A stretch of DNA of 64,000 nucleotides. It comes from Chersky-840 sp035604715. GTDB lineage: Bacteria > Actinomycetota > Acidimicrobiia > Acidimicrobiales > UBA8190. The notes beneath the pieces were generated by a model, which did no database searches, was not told the origin of the DNA, and worked only from the letters and a program-made list of their open reading frames with translations. The translations under genes and the position numbers were made by a program. The number at the start of each line of letters is the position of its first letter. Positions within the stretch are counted from its first letter, which is position 1. This document shows positions 17,500 to 26,402 of the stretch, piece after piece. The stretch covers positions 868,001-932,000 of the forward strand of contig CAVSWP010000008.1 of NCBI GenBank assembly GCA_963731665.1, in the 5' to 3' direction.

Positions 17500-18639
17500 G
17501 TGAAGCAGAGCATCAGGCTCGGCCGGGTCGGCGGAGTGCCGGTCGGCGTGCACTGGAGCGTGGCACTGATCTTCGGCCTCGTGACCTGGGAGCTCGCCGC
17601 CATCGTGTTCCCCGACGCGCACGGAGGGGGGGCCCGCCCGGAGTACTGGGTGGCCGCCATCGTGACGGCGACCCTGTTCCTGGGGTCGCTGCTGGCCCAC
17701 GAGGGCTCCCACGCCGTCGTCGCCCGCCGCCATGGCGTGGGTGTCCGTTCCATCACCCTCTGGCTCTTCGGCGGGGTGGCTCAGCTCGAGGGTGAGGCGC
17801 ACACGCCCGGTGCCGACTTCACGATTGCCGCCGTCGGTCCGGGCACCAGCATCGGTTTGGCGGGCGTGTTCGCGCTGTCCCAGCTGCTGTTGGAGCGGGC
17901 CGGGGCTCACGGGCTGGCGGTGGACGTGTGCACCTGGCTGTGGCAGATCAACCTGCTCCTCGCCGGATTCAACCTGATCCCCGCCGCCCCGCTCGACGGG
18001 GGTCGCATCCTCCGGGCGGCACTGTGGCGGAGCACGGGGGACCGCGCCCGCGCTTCTGTCCTGGCGGCGCGTGCCGGTCTCGGGTTCGGGGCGATCTTGA
18101 TGGGGTTCGGCCTCGTCGAATTCGTGGACGGCAGCCCGCTGGGCCTGTGGCCGGCTTTTCTGGGGTGGTTCCTCTTCGTGGCGGCGCGCTCGGAGATCGA
18201 GGTGGCACGCCCGCAGAAGGGAGTCGAGGGGCTCCCGGTGGGCGCCGTCATGACGGCGCAGCCTCCGATGGTTCCCTCCGCCATCACGGTGGCCGAGCTG
18301 TTGGCCGGGCCCGTGCACTGGTGGCAGGGCCGGGAGGTGGCCGCCGTGGTGGGGCCGACGGGTTGGCTCGAGGGTGTCGTGACGCTCGGCCGGATCCTCC
18401 AGGTTCCCGCGCACGAGCAGATGCACACCCGCCTCGGCGACATCGCCGATCGGATCGACCGCGTTCCCGTGGGCCGGCCCGAGGAGGCTATGACGACCTT
18501 GCTCGGCCGGATGGACGCCGCCGGAGGACGCCCGGCGGTGGTCCTGGACCCCGCCAACCGCCTGGCCGGCATCGTGACAGCGCAGGACGTGGCACGGGCC
18601 GGGAACCGCCACCCGCCGATCGCCACCCCGGTGGGCTGA
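17500..18639 (+). CDS. site-2-protease family membrane metalloprotease with CBS domains (M50)
   Basis: A 379-residue integral membrane protein. HEGSH at residues 67-71 is the zinc-binding HExxH, in a transmembrane helix; the third ligand lies in NLIPAAPLDGGRIL, the NxxPxxPLDGG signature. The C-terminal 150 residues contain a pair of CBS-like segments (GAVMTAQPPMVPSAITVAEL; LAGIVTAQDVARAG), which usually bind adenosine nucleotides. This Rip3-type group cleaves membrane-embedded substrates such as anti-sigma factors. GTG 17500 is preceded by GGTGGG. The gene is divergent from the NUDIX operon across 143 nt. Confidence 0.9.
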   Translation: MKQSIRLGRVGGVPVGVHWSVALIFGLVTWELAAIVFPDAHGGGARPEYWVAAIVTATLFLGSLLAHEGSHAVVARRHGVGVRSITLWLFGGVAQLEGEAHTPGADFTIAAVGPGTSIGLAGVFALSQLLLERAGAHGLAVDVCTWLWQINLLLAGFNLIPAAPLDGGRILRAALWRSTGDRARASVLAARAGLGFGAILMGFGLVEFVDGSPLGLWPAFLGWFLFVAARSEIEVARPQKGVEGLPVGAVMTAQPPMVPSAITVAELLAGPVHWWQGREVAAVVGPTGWLEGVVTLGRILQVPAHEQMHTRLGDIADRIDRVPVGRPEEAMTTLLGRMDAAGGRPAVVLDPANRLAGIVTAQDVARAGNRHPPIATPVG

Positions 18640-18678
18640 CGCCGGACGGCGGGACAACAGACCGTTAGCGTCTCTGGC

Positions 18679-19146
18679 GTGTCCGAGACCGTCGCCTTCG
18701 ACGCCCCCGTCGTCACGTCGCCGGGCGGCCGGGGCGCCCACGTGGTGTTGCCCGTCCAGTCCGCCACCGTATTCGGGGGGCGGGCCTGGGTCCCGGTGCG
18801 CGCCACCTTCAACGGCGTCCCCTACCAGGGATCGGCCATGCCGATGGGTGACGGGAGATTCGCCTTGGGGATCACCAAGGCGATCCGGACGGAGGCGGAG
18901 GTCGAGATCGGCGACATCGTGCACGTCGTGGTTGAGCGCGACGCCACGGAGCGAACCGTCGACGTTCCCGACGATCTCGCCGCCGCCTTGCTTGCGGCGG
19001 GGCTCGCTGACCGATTCTCCGCCCTGGCGTACACCCACCGTCGGGAATACGTGGGGTGGGTGACCGCAGCCAAGCGAGTCGAGACGCGGGTGAACCGGGT
19101 GGCCAAGGCAGTGGCCATGATCAACGCCGGGAAGGTGCCGTCGTGA
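18679..19146 (+). CDS. DUF1905 / YdeI-like protein
   Basis: Encodes 155 residues in two parts: an N-terminal DUF1905-type beta barrel (VVLPVQSATVFGGRAWVPVR, FNGVPYQGSAMPMGDG) and a C-terminal helical YdeI/OmpD-associated segment (LAYTHRREYVGWVTAAKR). This pairing is common in actinobacteria; the biochemical role is not known. GTG 18679 is used. The stop overlaps the GTG of the DinB-like gene by 4 nt, so both belong to one operon. Confidence 0.85.
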   Translation: MSETVAFDAPVVTSPGGRGAHVVLPVQSATVFGGRAWVPVRATFNGVPYQGSAMPMGDGRFALGITKAIRTEAEVEIGDIVHVVVERDATERTVDVPDDLAAALLAAGLADRFSALAYTHRREYVGWVTAAKRVETRVNRVAKAVAMINAGKVPS

Positions 19147-19595
19147 CCGATGGCGCCGCGCTGGGGGGTGCGGTCTCCGACGCGAGGGACAGGCTGATCG
19201 AATTCGTGGGTCGATGCCCTGTGGACCAGTGGGCGTCCTGTCCCCTCGGCGATGACGACCCGCGCACGGTCGGCGTGATCGTCGACCACGTCGCCGACGC
19301 CTATGAGTACCTGGCGTCGTGGGTCACCGAGCTGGCCCGGGGCGAGACGGTCGAGGTGACGCCCGTGGTCGTGGACGAGCTCAACGCACGCCACGCCGGG
19401 GCCGTGACGACGCCCACACGCGAAGCAGCCATCGAACACCTCCGACGAAGCGGCGACGAGTTCGTGGCGCTCGTCATGTCGCTTCGACCCGAACAGCTGT
19501 CGGGGAGCGAAGGGCGCATCACGCGATTCGCCGACATCGCTGCCCGTCACGCGGACGCGCACCGCGCCGAGCTCGAGGACGCGCTGGGTCTGTGA
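19143..19595 (+). CDS. DinB-superfamily four-helix protein
   Basis: Encodes 150 residues, mostly helical. Histidines suited to metal binding occur in IVDHVADAYEYL, near the end of helix 2, and in RHADAHRAELED in the last helix, the DinB/YfiT arrangement. Members are metal-dependent thiol S-transferases or of unknown activity. GTG 19143 overlaps the stop of the DUF1905-type gene (GTGA). A second DinB-like gene follows after 47 nt. Confidence 0.75.
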   Translation: MTDGAALGGAVSDARDRLIEFVGRCPVDQWASCPLGDDDPRTVGVIVDHVADAYEYLASWVTELARGETVEVTPVVVDELNARHAGAVTTPTREAAIEHLRRSGDEFVALVMSLRPEQLSGSEGRITRFADIAARHADAHRAELEDALGL

Positions 19596-19642
19596 GTGGG
19601 CGCAATCCGTCGTCGTGAACGAAGCGGCTCCAAGTCGGTATC

Positions 19643-20200
19643 GTGACGGGCGTGTCTGAGACTGCCGACCGCTACAGGACGATCGCCGAGGGCTTCACCA
19701 CCCGGGTGGCCGCCGTGGCGCCCACCCAATGGTCGGCGCCGACGGCGTGTCCCGACTGGAGCGTGCGGGACCTGGTCGCTCACGTCGTGGGGACCCAACG
19801 CGGCGTATTGGCACGGCTCGACGCCCTCGAACCGATCGAAGTGGACCCCAGCGGCGATCTTCTGGCGCAGTGGCTGAAGGCGAGCGGGGCAATTTCCACG
19901 GCGCTGGACGATCGGGCCCGTTCCTCGAAGGTCGTGGGCGGAATGTTCGGCGAGCAGTCCTTCGAGACACTCGTGGGCCGTCTGGTGTGCACCGACGTGC
20001 TCGTCCACACTTGGGACCTGGCCCGAGCCACCGGGCAGGACGAAATGCTCGACTCCGACGCCGTGTCTGCCTCCCAGGGTTTCCTGAGCTCGATCGACGA
20101 CGCCATCCGAGCGCCGGGCGGGTTCGCCGCCAAGATCACCTCTCCGCCGGGGGTCGACGACCAGACGCGCTTCCTGCATTTCTGCGGCCGCGCTGTCTGA
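19643..20200 (+). CDS. TIGR03086-type protein (mycothiol-dependent maleylpyruvate isomerase-like)
   Basis: Encodes 185 residues. The sequence follows the actinobacterial TIGR03086/MDMPI pattern: QWSAPTACPDWSVRDLVAHV, with the histidine that helps bind metal, and LVCTDVLVHTWDLARATGQD, a hallmark of the group with a second histidine. Members are thought to use mycothiol, a thiol restricted to actinobacteria. GTG 19643 or 19652 can be the start. The specific reaction is unknown. Confidence 0.85.
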   Translation: MTGVSETADRYRTIAEGFTTRVAAVAPTQWSAPTACPDWSVRDLVAHVVGTQRGVLARLDALEPIEVDPSGDLLAQWLKASGAISTALDDRARSSKVVGGMFGEQSFETLVGRLVCTDVLVHTWDLARATGQDEMLDSDAVSASQGFLSSIDDAIRAPGGFAAKITSPPGVDDQTRFLHFCGRAV

Positions 20201-20312
20201 GAGCCCCACGACGGGGGGACCTCGCCGCCCGCCACGAGCACCTGGACCCCCTGCAGCCGCGACCGGCAAGGCCGGACCACGGCGGGCAAGGAGCCCAGGT
20301 GCCCACTGTGGG

Positions 20313-20912
20313 TCAGGTGGATGACTGCGTGTTGGCGGAGCTGGTCGAGCTGCTCGACCCACTCGGTGGCGCGGATTGGCCGGCACTGGGCCCTGCCCCT
20401 GGTCCCCCACCCGGACCACAGCCTCCGGCCATGCCGTTGCCGGCGACCAACCGGTCGATGGTGGGTGTGCTCGCCGTGGTGAGCGTGCTGAAGGCCACGG
20501 TGTCGCCCACGGCCAGAGCGCTCAATGTCGTCTTGCCGTTCTTCTCGATGGCACTCGAGCTGGTCACGTCGTAGGTGGTGGTCCCGCTACTCGTCTTGAT
20601 GGTCACGCTCGAGGCACCCACGGCGGTGACCGTCCCGTGCAATGGCAGGGCGGCTCCCATCGGCGGAGGGCCCAAGCCAGACGGCCCACTGGCCGGCGCG
20701 GTGGTCGAGCTCGAGTTCGAGCTCGTGTTGGAGCCACCTGCTCCGGAGTTCCCTGCCGTGGACGTGGTCGTCGTGGTCGCCGCGCTGGCACTGACCGCGC
20801 TCGACACGATGCCGCCGGCGAGGGCGCCTACTCCGAGCAGAGCAATCCCGCTCATCTTCGCCCTGTTCATCCTGCGGCGCCCACCTCCTGTGAATTCAGT
20901 CTGTGGTTGCAT
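20313..20912 (-). CDS. secreted protein with DUF5666-like domain
   Basis: A 199-residue exported protein. After a short N-terminal segment, a signal peptide is visible from MNRAKMSGIALLGVGALAG to SASA-A. A Thr/Ser/Gly-rich linker follows, then one small beta domain (LHGTVTAVGASSVTIKTSSG and LSALAVGDTVAFST) of the type found in DUF5666 proteins, then a Gly/Pro/Ser tail. ATG 20912 is chosen because GGAAGGAG lies about 7 nt upstream. Function is unknown; extracytoplasmic location is inferred from the signal peptide. Confidence 0.75.
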   Translation of the reverse strand: MQPQTEFTGGGRRRMNRAKMSGIALLGVGALAGGIVSSAVSASAATTTTTSTAGNSGAGGSNTSSNSSSTTAPASGPSGLGPPPMGAALPLHGTVTAVGASSVTIKTSSGTTTYDVTSSSAIEKNGKTTLSALAVGDTVAFSTLTTASTPTIDRLVAGNGMAGGCGPGGGPGAGPSAGQSAPPSGSSSSTSSANTQSST

Positions 20913-21099
20913 TGTGCTGCTCCTTCCGAGCCCTCCGGATCTCGGGGGGCAGCATGATCGTGCGCCTGGCCCCTTCGAGCACTCGTAGCGCTCGCTGTGT
21001 GCCACCTCATAGTCGGAGGCGAGTCTCGGCGTGTGCCGAAACTCACTCACACACACACAGCGAAAGCACAGAGTCCGCAGCAGAGGGGTCGGGCACCCC

Positions 21100-21504
21100 T
21101 CACGGCCAGGTGCGCCAGCAGTCGATGTCGACGGCGATGACCGGCCCGGGCGGGGGCTCGGCGCGGTACTGCGGGTACTTTGCCATCAAGAGCTCTATCG
21201 TTCGGCGACGCTCCGCGGCGTCGTCCACTGTCCTCGCACCCCCGTCGACACGCACCCACCACAGCCTGGTCCAGTCCTCGTCATAGTGGTCCACGAGAAG
21301 TGACGCCGTAGCGTTGAATTCAATGTTTTGCAGGCGCCGAAGGAGAGATGTCGACTTCGGCTTGGCGTCGACCGCCGAGTAGACGGTATCGACGTCGACG
21401 ACAAAGCAACACGGGACCACGTGGGGGCGCATGGCCGCCGTGACGGTGGCCAAATGCCCGACTCTGGCCGCAGTCAGGCGTTGTCGCGCCGTGCGGGGTT
21501 CCAC
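21100..21504 (-). CDS. PPOX-class flavin/F420-dependent oxidoreductase (TIGR03668-like)
   Basis: A 134-residue split-barrel flavoprotein. RQRLTAARVGHLATV, RPHVVPCCFVVD and the terminal DIDCWRTWP fit the Rv0121-type PPOX family of actinobacteria, which bind FMN or F420. GTG 21504 starts 17 nt after the sigma factor stop on the same strand, so they may share a transcript. A continuous open frame joins this gene to the upstream sigma factor only because of the sigma frameshift. Confidence 0.8.
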   Translation of the reverse strand: MEPRTARQRLTAARVGHLATVTAAMRPHVVPCCFVVDVDTVYSAVDAKPKSTSLLRRLQNIEFNATASLLVDHYDEDWTRLWWVRVDGGARTVDDAAERRRTIELLMAKYPQYRAEPPPGPVIAVDIDCWRTWP

Positions 21505-21521
21505 GTCCCGACTGTACCGAC

Positions 21522-22458
21522 CTACCCGTTCAGCAGGGTACGAGCACCATTGAGTGCACAGGGATGCCGGAGTTTCGACATGGCCTTGGCCTCGATCTGG
21601 CGAATCCGCTCGCGGGTCAGGTTGAACCGTCTGGCCACCTCCTCGAGCGTCCGGGGCGGGTCCCGGTCGAGTCCGAAGCGCAATCGGAGAATCGTCGACT
21701 CGCGCTCGTCTGAGGACGGAAAGAAGGCGGCTGATCTCGTCGGGGAGAAGGGAGTCGGCGGCATAGTCGAAGGGCGAGGTGGCGTTGGAGTCCGCCACCA
21801 GGTCACCGAAGTCACTACCGCTGTCGTCGCCGAGAGGCTCGGAGAGCGAAAGCACCTCGGAGCGCCAGCCCAGGGCTTCCACGAGCTTCTCTCGGGACAG
21901 GTCGGTCTCATCAGCCAGTTCGACCAAGGTCGGTTGGCGTCCAAGCTTGAGCTCAAGAGCGGTGCGCGACCACTGGATCCGAGTCAACACATCCCCGGCA
22001 TGTGCCGGCAATCGGATCGTCCGGCCAGTGTTGGCGATTCCCCGGCTGATGGCCTGGCGGATCCACCACGTCGCATAAGTCGAGAACTTGAAACCCTTGT
22101 TCCAATCGAACTTCCCCACCGCGTGGATGAGCCCGAGGTTCCCTTCCTGGACGAGGTCCAGGAGCGGGACCCCCGAACCCTGGTACTTCTTGGCGATCGA
22201 TACGACCAGACGGAGATTTGCCTGTATGAACGTTCGGTGAGCCTCTTCACCGTCTCTCACGGCGCGGCGGAGCTCACGCCTTTTCGTCGGTGTGAGCTCG
22301 GACGTGGATGCTTCGGTGGAAGACGCTTCACGGCCTGCCCCGATCATCTTGGCCAGCTGTGTCTCTTCTTGCTTGGTCAGCAGGGCATACTGGCCGATGC
22401 CGCTGAGATAGAGCTTGACGATGTCGGAATCGTCGCGTTCGAGTCGCTGTCCCGCCAT
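21522..22458 (-). pseudogene. group 2 sigma-70 factor, split by a frameshift before region 4
   Basis: From ATG 22458 (GAGGAGGG 8 nt upstream) the frame encodes region 1.2 (DIVKLYLSGIGQYALLTKQE), region 2 (LVVSIAKKYQGSG, LVQEGNLGLIHAVGKFDW and GFKFSTYATWWIRQAI, the -10 recognition helix), and region 3. At about 21711 the frame shifts by one base, and region 4 follows in another frame: LRLRFGLDRDP, TLEEVARRFNLTRERIRQIE, the -35 helix-turn-helix. Repaired length is about 311 residues, right for a SigB/HrdB-like non-essential group 2 sigma. As written, the protein would lose -35 recognition. A sequencing error is plausible. Confidence 0.85.
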
Positions 22459-22843
22459 CGCCAACACCCTCCTCGGCACAGCATGACCACAGCCGATTTC
22501 GCGGACCCCATTGGGTGGGGAGCTTGGCGGGAGGATACGAGTCGACTGACTGTCTCAAGAACAGCGTCGTTCAAGAACACCGTCGCTCATCCCGCCTCCC
22601 CAAACCTACCAGGCGGTTGCCGAATCGAGGCTCTTTGGTGACAAGACCTCAACGCGGTCGACGCTCCACGCGGGCGTCAGAGAGGACCGGCAGCTCGTGC
22701 CCGAATTCGTTTTTGCGCACGAGATGATGGGCAACGATGACCCAGGGGTCCGTCATCCGGTATCATGGGGGCGAGTCGACCCGGTTCCAACAGCCATACA
22801 GGCCGTTCCCCGAGCGATGCGATCAGCTCGTGAAGGAGAGACG
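22459..22843. other. intergenic region between sigma factor and cold-shock-like ORF
   Basis: A 385-nt divergent spacer. It should hold promoters for the sigma gene (leftward) and the small genes to the right. TATCAT near 22762 is a possible -10 for the rightward unit. No conserved coding sequence was recognised in any frame. Confidence 0.5.
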
Positions 22844-22942
22844 ATGGCCACTGGAACTGTCCGGCGGTACGAGACCGCCCGGGGCTTTGACGGGGCGCAC
22901 GGTCCGAATGCGCCCGGGACAAAGTCGGTGCATCCTGCCTAG
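22844..22942 (+). CDS. truncated cold-shock-protein-like ORF
   Basis: A 32-codon frame beginning MATGTVRRYETARGF, which resembles the start of CspA proteins (GTVKWFNxxKGFGFI), behind a strong GAAGGAGAG ribosome site. After Phe-16 the similarity stops (no RNP1 GFGFI or RNP2 VFVH), and the frame ends at TAG 22940. It may be a decayed or leader version of a cold-shock gene; the neighbouring helicase carries a complete cold-shock domain. Low confidence as a functional gene. Confidence 0.35.
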   Translation: MATGTVRRYETARGFDGAHGPNAPGTKSVHPA

Positions 22943-23298
22943 AGACCGAGAGCCCCGATCACGGGATCAGGATCGAGATCAAGATCGCGAGCGCAAGGAT
23001 TCGCGGGGGCCGCGAAGGGGCAGTAGCGACGAAGATGCGTTGCGCCTGCGCGAGGAAGGCCGCTCGTACGCGGCCGTCGCCCGATCGTTGAACCTGAAGC
23101 GCTCCAACGACGCCCTGGCGGCGTTCATGCGAGCGCTCCGTCAACGCCCCGACGCCGAACGGGCAGAATTCGGTCTTTCGCGAGAGGGCTCGCCTGGACC
23201 AGCTTGAAACTCGGATCCGCGACAGGGACAAGGACGACCCGACGCGCCTCGACCGTCGCCTCATCGCCCTCGAGAAACTGCGGAGCTCACTGTCCTGA
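22908..23298 (+). pseudogene. small HTH protein with charged N-terminus, apparently frameshifted
   Basis: The first frame contains an unusual Arg/Asp-rich run (DREPRSRDQDRDQDRERK), then DEDALRLREEGRSYAAVARS and LNLKRSNDALAAFMRAL, a helix-turn-helix-like segment. At about 23170-23185 the frame shifts by one base; the continuation reads RLDQLETRIRDRDKDDPTRL and LIALEKLRSSL to TGA 23298, a coherent charged helix. This looks like one small actinobacterial DNA-binding protein. The start is uncertain (ATG 22908 or upstream). It converges on the helicase gene. Confidence 0.5.
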
Positions 23299-23324
23299 GC
23301 TGACGCGGGCTCGGGTAGCCGGGC

Positions 23325-24815
23325 TCAGATCACCATCACGTTGCAGGCCTCGTCGCCCTTGCGACCAGAGGTCATCTCGAAGCGCACGTGTTGGCCCGGG
23401 CGCAGGACGGGGGGGCCCAGCCCCTGGATGCTGCTGGCGTGGACGAAGACGTCGCCGGCGCCGCCCGGCCTGGACAGAAAGCCATAGCCCTTCTTGGCGT
23501 CGAAGAACCTCACCGTACCCACAGGTGATCCGGTCGGCCTCCGTCGGGCGTCACGACGTCCGAGTCGCGGCGTTCGCCGGGGCCGCGACACGGCGCCACC
23601 GGCCACATCGTCGGCTCGAGGCCTGCCGCCCGGTGTTGGGGCGTGATCGGCGCCCACGCGTCGCTCCGGGTGGGGGGAGCGGGGCCCCTGTCCGAGACCT
23701 CGCCAAGAGCCTCTCGGCTGGACCACTGTCTCGAACCCGAGGGCACGTTGCAGAATCCGGTTCTCTGACCCTTGCTCGTCCGAGACCAGCGACACCACGA
23801 TTCCGGTCTTTCCCGCCCGACCGGTGCGACCCGAACGGTGCAGGTAGTCGGTGTGATCGGCAGGCGGGTCGTAGTGGACGACGCATGGCAGATCCTCGAC
23901 GTGGATGCCTCGGGCCGCCACGTCGGTAGCCACCAGCGCCTGGGCTCGTCCATTGGCAAAGGCGGCCAGTGCCCTTTCACGTTGTGCTTGAGTTCTGCCG
24001 CCGTGGATGGCGAGCGCCTTGATACCGCCCGCGTTCAGCTGGACCGTCAGTCGATCGGCCCCCCGGCGCGTACGACAGAACACGAGTGCCTGGCCGTGCT
24101 CGCCGACGAGCGAGACCGTGACCGAGATGCGATCCTGTCGAGGAACGCTCCAGAACAAGTGTGCGACATCATGGGAACCCGGCTCGTCGGTCACCACGTC
24201 GTGGCGCGCCGGGTCGGTCTGATAACGCTTGACGAGGGTCTCGATCTCCGGGCCCAAGGTCGCCGAGAACAACATGACCTGGCGCTCCTGCGACGTCAGG
24301 TCGAGGAGACGGCGTACCGACGGGAGGAACCCCATGTCCGCCATGCGGTCCGCCTCGTCCACCACGACCGTATTCACCGCACCGAGGTCGATGGCGCCTT
24401 GGGCGACGAGGTCCTCGAGACGACCCGGGCAGGCCACCACGGTGTCGACGCCGCGGGCCAGCGCTTGACGGGTGGCCCCATATCCCGTGCCCCCGTAGAT
24501 GGCGATCACTCGCCCCCGTGCCTGTCCCGACAGCAGCGCCAGCTCGCGCTGGACCTGGGAGGCCAGCTCCCGGGTGGGGACGAGGACCAGAGCACCGGGG
24601 CGGCCCGGTTTCGACCCGTTGGTCCTGCTCACCACGGCCAAACCGAAGGCCAGCGTCTTGCCCGACCCGGTGGGTGCGCGGCCGCACACGTCTCGTCCCG
24701 CCAGGGCGTCAGGAAGTGTCGCCTCCTGGATGGGGAACGGGTTGGTCAAGCCCCGGGCGTGCAAACGGGAGACCAGGTCGGGGCGTACCCCGAGATCGGC
24801 AAATGAAACGGTCAC
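23325..24815 (-). CDS. DEAD-box RNA helicase fused to a C-terminal cold-shock domain
   Basis: A 496-residue protein. The helicase core has all motifs: Q-motif NPFPIQEATL, motif I APTGSGKT, Ia PTRELASQ, II VDEADRMADM, III SAT, IV LVFCRTRRG, V ATDVAARGIH, VI HRSGRTGRAG. After a basic Arg/Pro/Gly-rich linker of about 65 residues, the last 65 residues form a cold-shock domain: GTVRFFDAKKGYGFL, then GDVFVHASSIQG and GQHVRFEMTSGRKG. It should unwind RNA in an ATP-dependent way, with the cold-shock barrel adding single-strand binding. GTG 24815 has GGAG 4 nt upstream. Confidence 0.93.
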   Translation of the reverse strand: MTVSFADLGVRPDLVSRLHARGLTNPFPIQEATLPDALAGRDVCGRAPTGSGKTLAFGLAVVSRTNGSKPGRPGALVLVPTRELASQVQRELALLSGQARGRVIAIYGGTGYGATRQALARGVDTVVACPGRLEDLVAQGAIDLGAVNTVVVDEADRMADMGFLPSVRRLLDLTSQERQVMLFSATLGPEIETLVKRYQTDPARHDVVTDEPGSHDVAHLFWSVPRQDRISVTVSLVGEHGQALVFCRTRRGADRLTVQLNAGGIKALAIHGGRTQAQRERALAAFANGRAQALVATDVAARGIHVEDLPCVVHYDPPADHTDYLHRSGRTGRAGKTGIVVSLVSDEQGSENRILQRALGFETVVQPRGSWRGLGQGPRSPHPERRVGADHAPTPGGRPRADDVAGGAVSRPRRTPRLGRRDARRRPTGSPVGTVRFFDAKKGYGFLSRPGGAGDVFVHASSIQGLGPPVLRPGQHVRFEMTSGRKGDEACNVMVI

Positions 24816-24957
24816 GTGACTCCAGACGAGTGGGAAAGGCCAACTCGAACTGGAATCGAATCCGCCCCGCTGCCACAGGCAGCGATCGGTCGACGAATGC
24901 CGACCTCGTGATGGCAGGTTAGCAGGTCACTGCCCCGATCAGGATCGCGGGGACCTT

Positions 24958-25704
24958 CTATCCGCCCTGTGGGGCGTCGGTCCGACGCGATCGCACCGCC
25001 GCATCCGCCCGGATGCCCGATCCCCGGGCGGGGTAGGAGCGAACGTAGGAAGGCTCGTGCACCGAGGACGGGAGCACACCGTCGGGCACGGCCGCGCCGG
25101 CGACGATCGACAACGGAATGTGGCCTGCCCAGATTGCCAACCCGAGGTCGTCGGGTTCGTCGATCGGTCCACCCGTTCGGACCTTGGCCGAGCCCTCGTC
25201 GATCGGTAGGCGGAGCATGAGAACGGCTCGAAGCTCCTCCGCTGTCGGAGGGCGGGCATGAGCGCTGCGCCCGGGAACGATCTGCTCGAGCAGGGCGGTC
25301 GTCACCCGCTGCTTCTCGTCATTTCGGTCAACCCGAGTGGTGGTGCCGAAGAGCATGACCGAACGGAAGTTCATGGACTGGTGAAGGGCGGAGCGGGCCA
25401 GGACAATGGCGTCGAGCAGGGTGACGCTTACACACACCTCCGCGCCTTGTGCCAGGTGACGCAGCATTCGGTTGCCGGTTGCCCCGTGGAGATAGAGCGA
25501 GTCCCCTATGCGGGCATGCACCATGGGCACGACGAATGTCGAGCCCTCGGCAGAGAAACCGACATGGCAGAGCAACCCCTCATCGAGGATGTCGTGGACC
25601 AGGGACCTGTCGTAGCTGGCACGTTCTTTCTTGCGGCGAAGGGTGGTGAGATCCGTGAGAGCCAGGGTGCTGACATCGGTGGGCTGATCGGCGGGAACTG
25701 ACAT
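24958..25704 (-). CDS. pyridoxamine 5'-phosphate oxidase-like flavin-binding protein (NimA-like)
   Basis: A 248-residue split-barrel protein. KKERASYDRSLVHDILDEG, then HVGFSAEGSTFVVPMVHAR and LYLHGATGNRMLRHLAQG match the Pyridox_ox_2/NimA-like family that binds FMN and often reduces or binds small aromatics. The C-terminal half includes MLRLPIDEGSAKVRTGGP, common in this group. ATG 25704 is used; GTG 25710 is close by. The function is not predictable beyond flavin binding. Confidence 0.82.
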   Translation of the reverse strand: MSVPADQPTDVSTLALTDLTTLRRKKERASYDRSLVHDILDEGLLCHVGFSAEGSTFVVPMVHARIGDSLYLHGATGNRMLRHLAQGAEVCVSVTLLDAIVLARSALHQSMNFRSVMLFGTTTRVDRNDEKQRVTTALLEQIVPGRSAHARPPTAEELRAVLMLRLPIDEGSAKVRTGGPIDEPDDLGLAIWAGHIPLSIVAGAAVPDGVLPSSVHEPSYVRSYPARGSGIRADAAVRSRRTDAPQGG

Positions 25705-25787
25705 CCGGACATGATGCCCGATGGTTCGGGGGGTCCTGACCCATCGGCGACCTGTGGGTGGGGACACCGGGGGCAGGCTCGACACGA

Positions 25788-26299
25788 CTACATCGCCCTA
25801 CCCAGATCCTTTCGCATGGCAACGCGGGGACCGAAGTCATCGTCTCCGATGTCCCGTTCATGGTGCCGAATGGCGGCCAGCCCGGCGGTCAGCTCTTCGA
25901 GGGTTCGAAACCCCAACTGGGAATAGAAGGGCTCGTTCCAGGGGACGTCGCGGAACGTCGTCAGTGTCACAGCCTCGAAGCCCTGGCGGACTGCCCAATC
26001 GCACACCGCGGCGACCAGGGCCGACCCGCGGCCCTGTCGCAGGTGCGCGGGATGGACCGACAGCTGCCACAGGTGGGCCACTCCGTCGACGATGTCCACG
26101 CTCGCAAAGCCGACGGGGGATCTCCCGACACGAGAACGAGGGCGGCCTGCTCCAGATGGCTCTCTTCGTCTCCCCCGCGGAAGGGACCGATGCCCAGCGG
26201 TTCGAACAATCTGTCCGACGCCTGTTCGATCTCCCGAAGCAATCCGAACTCCTGTCGTTCGCCGAGCCGAATGCCGAAACCAACGGAGCTTGGGCCCAT
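25788..26299 (-). pseudogene. GNAT N-acetyltransferase, frameshifted at a G5/C5 run
   Basis: The N-terminal part from ATG 26299 (VGFGIRLGERQEFGLLREIE) ends in VSGDP; the coding potential then continues in another frame as VGFASVDIVDGVAHLWQLSV, HPAHLRQGRGSALV (acetyl-CoA pyrophosphate loop R/QxxGxG/A) and FRDVPWNEPFYSQLGF. The shift falls at a run of five G at 26115-26119 (C on the coding strand), a typical site for indel error or slippage. Repaired length is about 170 residues, standard for GNAT. Substrate unknown. Confidence 0.72.
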
Positions 26300-26402
26300 C
26301 GACAAGAGCTTCGCACTCCCCCGTCGCCTTGGGCGCAGGGCAGAAGGGAACCGGATCACCAGGAACCGTCAATCGGACCCCTCCGCCTGCCAGCATGGTT
26401 GG

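Noticed and set aside
21040..21065. CA dinucleotide run.
   Set aside because: Too short and with no gene context to call a functional repeat.
24816..24957. Possible tRNA in the gap after the helicase gene.
   Set aside because: A GAATCGAATCC-like T-loop is present but no acceptor stem or CCA end pairs with it.
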